DNA from: Tannerella sp.
GTDB taxonomy: Bacteria > Bacteroidota > Bacteroidia > Bacteroidales > Tannerellaceae
DNA length: 7,192 bases
NCBI GenBank assembly: GCA_031277235.1
Contig: JAITMT010000002.1
Location: 1-7,192, forward strand
Reading direction: 5' to 3'
The notes below the pieces were generated by a model. The model saw nothing but the letters and a program-made list of their open reading frames with translations. It made no database searches and was not told the origin of the DNA. Positions 5,851 to 7,192 of the stretch are shown piece after piece (positions within the stretch are counted from its first letter, which is position 1; each line of letters begins with the position of its first letter). A program made the translations under genes and the position numbers.

Positions 5851-5881
5851 CTACCGGCTTTGTGTGGGTAGGAGTTCTACC
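5851..5881. other. Three alternating CTACC/GGTAG arms able to form alternative hairpins
   Basis: CTACC (5851-5855), GGTAG (5867-5871) and CTACC (5877-5881) follow each other, so the middle arm can pair with either neighbour; the right-hand pairing has a 5-base loop. It lies in the gene-free stretch between the UXS fragment and ppa. This may be a 3'-end structure for ppa transcripts or chance. Confidence 0.25.
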
Positions 5882-5911
5882 GACAAATTTTCAAAATTCC
5901 ACAAAATGTCG

Positions 5912-5927
5912 GGCGGGACACACTCCC
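5912..5927. repeat. Short dispersed repeat, copy 2 (downstream of ppa)
   Basis: GGCGGGACACACTCCC is the second copy of the element at 4291-4306. It lies about 48 bases past the ppa stop and can form a small GCGGG/CCCGC stem with the adjoining bases. Both copies follow the 3' end of a minus-strand gene. Apart from this, the UXS fragment and the nearby small hairpins, the 5590-5975 gene-free stretch holds nothing I can identify. Confidence 0.45.
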
Positions 5928-5953
5928 CCGCTTGTGGCAAACTGTTCATGAGG

Positions 5954-5974
5954 ATTCCATCGTCCGGATGAAAT
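5954..5974 (-). terminator. Stem-loop directly after the ppa stop codon
   Basis: Arms 5954-5961 and 5967-5974 pair over 8 bp with a 5-base loop, using one G-U wobble in minus-strand RNA. The stem starts one base after the ppa TGA. There is no U-tract behind it, so its role in ending ppa transcription is only a possibility. Confidence 0.35.
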
Positions 5975-5975
5975 T

Positions 5976-6596
5976 TCATTCATAATCCCCGTAAAACTCC
6001 TTGTAATCCGCAACGGAACGCTGGATGACTTCATAAGCCACCTGAACATCATACACGTGGGTCAGTTCGGTTTTGCGTTCGTTCGTACCCGGAATATCCT
6101 TGTAGGTGGTGAAATAATGCCGTAGCCGTTCGATTACTTCGTGCGGAACATCATTGATGCTGTGATAGGAACCGTAAATCGCGTCGTTATGGAGAACGGC
6201 AATCAGTTTATCGTCAGCCTGTCCGCTGTCCAAGAGGCGAAATCCGCCGATGGGTCTTGCCTTTACGAGCAAATCGCCGTGGGTAATGTCCTTTTCCGTC
6301 AGGACACAAATATCTACCGGATCGCCGTCGCCGACAATATCTTTCCGGTTGAGGTAGTAATTACTGAGTTCCGCCACGCGTTTCCCGCTGTAAGTCTGGG
6401 GAATAAACCCGTAGAGCGCCGGAATGACATTCGAATATTTTTGCGGACGGTCAATGGACAAATAACCGGTTTCCTTATCCACTTCGTACTTCACCGTATC
6501 GGTCGGAACCATTTCTATGAAAACGGTAACAATGTCCGGATATAGATTTCCGATGTTTACACCATGCCACGGATGGGATTTGTATTTTCTGAACAT
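5976..6596 (-). CDS. ppa: Inorganic pyrophosphatase, family I (soluble)
   Basis: A 206-residue cytoplasmic enzyme that hydrolyses pyrophosphate to two phosphates with Mg2+, pulling biosynthetic reactions forward. The family I signature DGDPVD is at residues 90-95, giving the metal-binding aspartates D90, D92 and D95. Upstream are KYEVDKETGYLSIDR (36-50), with the lysine, glutamate and arginine of the active site, and YGFIPQTY (62-69). ARPIGGFRLLDSGQADDKLIAV and the later HYFTTYKD follow the expected order, the latter corresponding to the YK pair near the end of the family core. It is somewhat longer than the E. coli enzyme, with an N-terminal extension carrying HPWHGVNIG. I chose the ATG at 6596; a TTG four codons upstream is possible but weaker. 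A clear promoter lies 24-52 bases upstream. Base composition is host-like, and the gene lies outside the flanked segment. Confidence 0.95.
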   Translation of the reverse strand: MFRKYKSHPWHGVNIGNLYPDIVTVFIEMVPTDTVKYEVDKETGYLSIDRPQKYSNVIPALYGFIPQTYSGKRVAELSNYYLNRKDIVGDGDPVDICVLTEKDITHGDLLVKARPIGGFRLLDSGQADDKLIAVLHNDAIYGSYHSINDVPHEVIERLRHYFTTYKDIPGTNERKTELTHVYDVQVAYEVIQRSVADYKEFYGDYE

Positions 6597-6619
6597 AAAA
6601 ATTAGCAATAAAACGGGGA

Positions 6620-6648
6620 CAAAGATACGAAAAAATAATGTTTTCCAA
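6620..6648 (-). promoter_or_regulatory. Bacteroidetes-type promoter of ppa
   Basis: On the minus strand TTG (6646-6648) is followed after 18 bases by TATCTTTG (6620-6627), a match to -33 TTG and -7 TAnnTTTG. The leader would be under 20 bases. It stands back to back with the promoter of the plus-strand gene, 43 bases between the two -33 boxes. Confidence 0.75.
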
Positions 6649-6691
6649 CGTTTTTTATGGTATTTTCCACGAAATATTTCCCGGCAAATCG

Positions 6692-6720
6692 TTGTTTTTT
6701 AAACAAAAATATTACCTTTG
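6692..6720 (+). promoter_or_regulatory. Bacteroidetes-type promoter of the DUF6157-like gene
   Basis: TTG (6692-6694), an 18-base spacer, then TACCTTTG (6713-6720). Spacing is the same as for the divergent ppa promoter. It lies 36 bases before the ATG at 6756 and supports that start over an upstream in-frame ATG at 6657, which would place the promoter inside the coding region. Confidence 0.78.
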
Positions 6721-6755
6721 CGCCATTGAAAAACAGAAAAAACAAATTTAAGAAC

Positions 6756-7169
6756 ATGAAAATACATTCAACCAACTATTCCGACACTTTCATTGAAGTG
6801 GCGGAAGACACGAAAGCCGTCTGCGGGACAAAACCGCCGTCGAAGGGCGACAAAAAGACGGTTGCCGAAATGCAGTACGATATGATTGCCGGAAATCCGT
6901 ACAAATACACGTCCGATGACGTTTTGTTTCAGGTGTTTGCCGACCGCAACGATTTGACAGGGGACGAATATAAAGCGGCACGAGAGCAGTTTTTCTCCAA
7001 GGGGCAACCCTGTTTCCGTACGTCGCCGCTGACAAAAACCTACGGCTTCGGCGTCCATTCCGGCAGCGACGGAAAAATTGCCATCTATGGCATGGAAACG
7101 GAAGAATATGAACTGTTTGTCGCCGATGGGAAAGTAAAAAAAATAAAAGCGATGAAATCAAGCAAATAG
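6756..7169 (+). CDS. DUF6157-family protein, function unknown
   Basis: A 137-residue protein, soluble, with no signal peptide or membrane segment. The sequence (HSTNYSDTFIEVAEDTKAVCG at the start, then GDKKTVAEMQYDMI, NPYKYTSDDVLFQVFA, REQFFSKGQPCFRTSPLTK, YGFGVHSGSDGKIAIYGM) matches my memory of the small uncharacterised family DUF6157, common in Bacteroidota. The conserved F-S-K-G-Q-x-C-F-R-T-S-P-L block around residues 96-108 and C23 near the start are the most notable invariant-looking parts. The family's role is not known to me and none is proposed. The start is the ATG at 6756, just after a good promoter; a longer frame from 6657 starts upstream of that promoter and is unlikely. It is transcribed away from ppa. 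Its TAG stop is 2 bases before another possible start codon. Confidence 0.85.
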   Translation: MKIHSTNYSDTFIEVAEDTKAVCGTKPPSKGDKKTVAEMQYDMIAGNPYKYTSDDVLFQVFADRNDLTGDEYKAAREQFFSKGQPCFRTSPLTKTYGFGVHSGSDGKIAIYGMETEEYELFVADGKVKKIKAMKSSK

Positions 7170-7171
7170 CA

Positions 7172-7192
7172 ATGAAACAGACAGATTTTCAA
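7172..7192 (+). CDS. Possible start of a further gene, cut off by the window edge
   Basis: An ATG two bases after the DUF6157-like stop opens a frame of seven codons (MKQTDFQ) to the edge. Tight spacing in the same direction is typical of a cotranscribed next gene, but seven codons cannot identify a product. Confidence 0.35.

Noticed and set aside
6141..6545. Plus-strand open frame opposite ppa
   Set aside because: Antisense to a gene with clear family I pyrophosphatase motifs; no promoter or recognisable protein.
6768..7161. Minus-strand open frames opposite the DUF6157-like gene
   Set aside because: The plus-strand gene has a good promoter and a recognisable family; the minus-strand products are arginine-rich shadow translations.

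Overview
The window reads as a piece of a Bacteroidales-type (phylum Bacteroidota) chromosome. Three things point there. Several genes are preceded by the phylum's own promoter signature, a -7 box TAnnTTTG, three of them with a matching -33 TTTG/TTG box. Clear Shine-Dalgarno sequences are scarce. The housekeeping proteins (Mfd, UDP-glucuronate decarboxylase, pyrophosphatase, a DUF6157-like protein) read like Bacteroidales versions.

Layout: all genes from 1 to 6596 run on the minus strand. From right to left these are ppa (inorganic pyrophosphatase), a truncated second copy of the start of a UDP-glucuronate decarboxylase (UXS) gene, a secreted protein with two retropepsin-like domains, a small lipoprotein, a two-gene restriction-modification (R-M) unit (Dam-family adenine methylase followed by an HNH endonuclease, overlapping by 8 bases), the intact UXS gene, and mfd running off the left edge. 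To the right of ppa, a divergent plus-strand gene (DUF6157-like) has its own promoter, and what may be the first seven codons of another gene end the window.

The most notable structure is a direct repeat of about 126 bp (1608-1733 and 5704-5829, 116/126 identical with a perfect 76-bp core). It carries the first 26 codons of UXS plus its promoter region. One copy belongs to the intact gene; the other is a truncated gene start facing the ppa side. The roughly 4 kb between them holds the R-M pair, the lipoprotein and the protease. Both R-M genes and the protease gene are visibly more AT-rich than UXS or ppa. This is the arrangement expected if an R-M-bearing segment inserted into the start of UXS with a long target duplication, leaving UXS intact on one side. 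Recombination with a related strain's DNA is the main alternative.

Functionally, UXS and mfd form a tight pair (stop and start 6 bases apart). The methylase and HNH nuclease should act as a type II-like host-protecting and phage-cutting pair. The lipoprotein and protease carry export signals and should act in the envelope; nothing in the sequence ties them mechanistically to the R-M genes beyond sharing the same flanked segment. No tRNA, rRNA, CRISPR array, transposase or integrase was seen.
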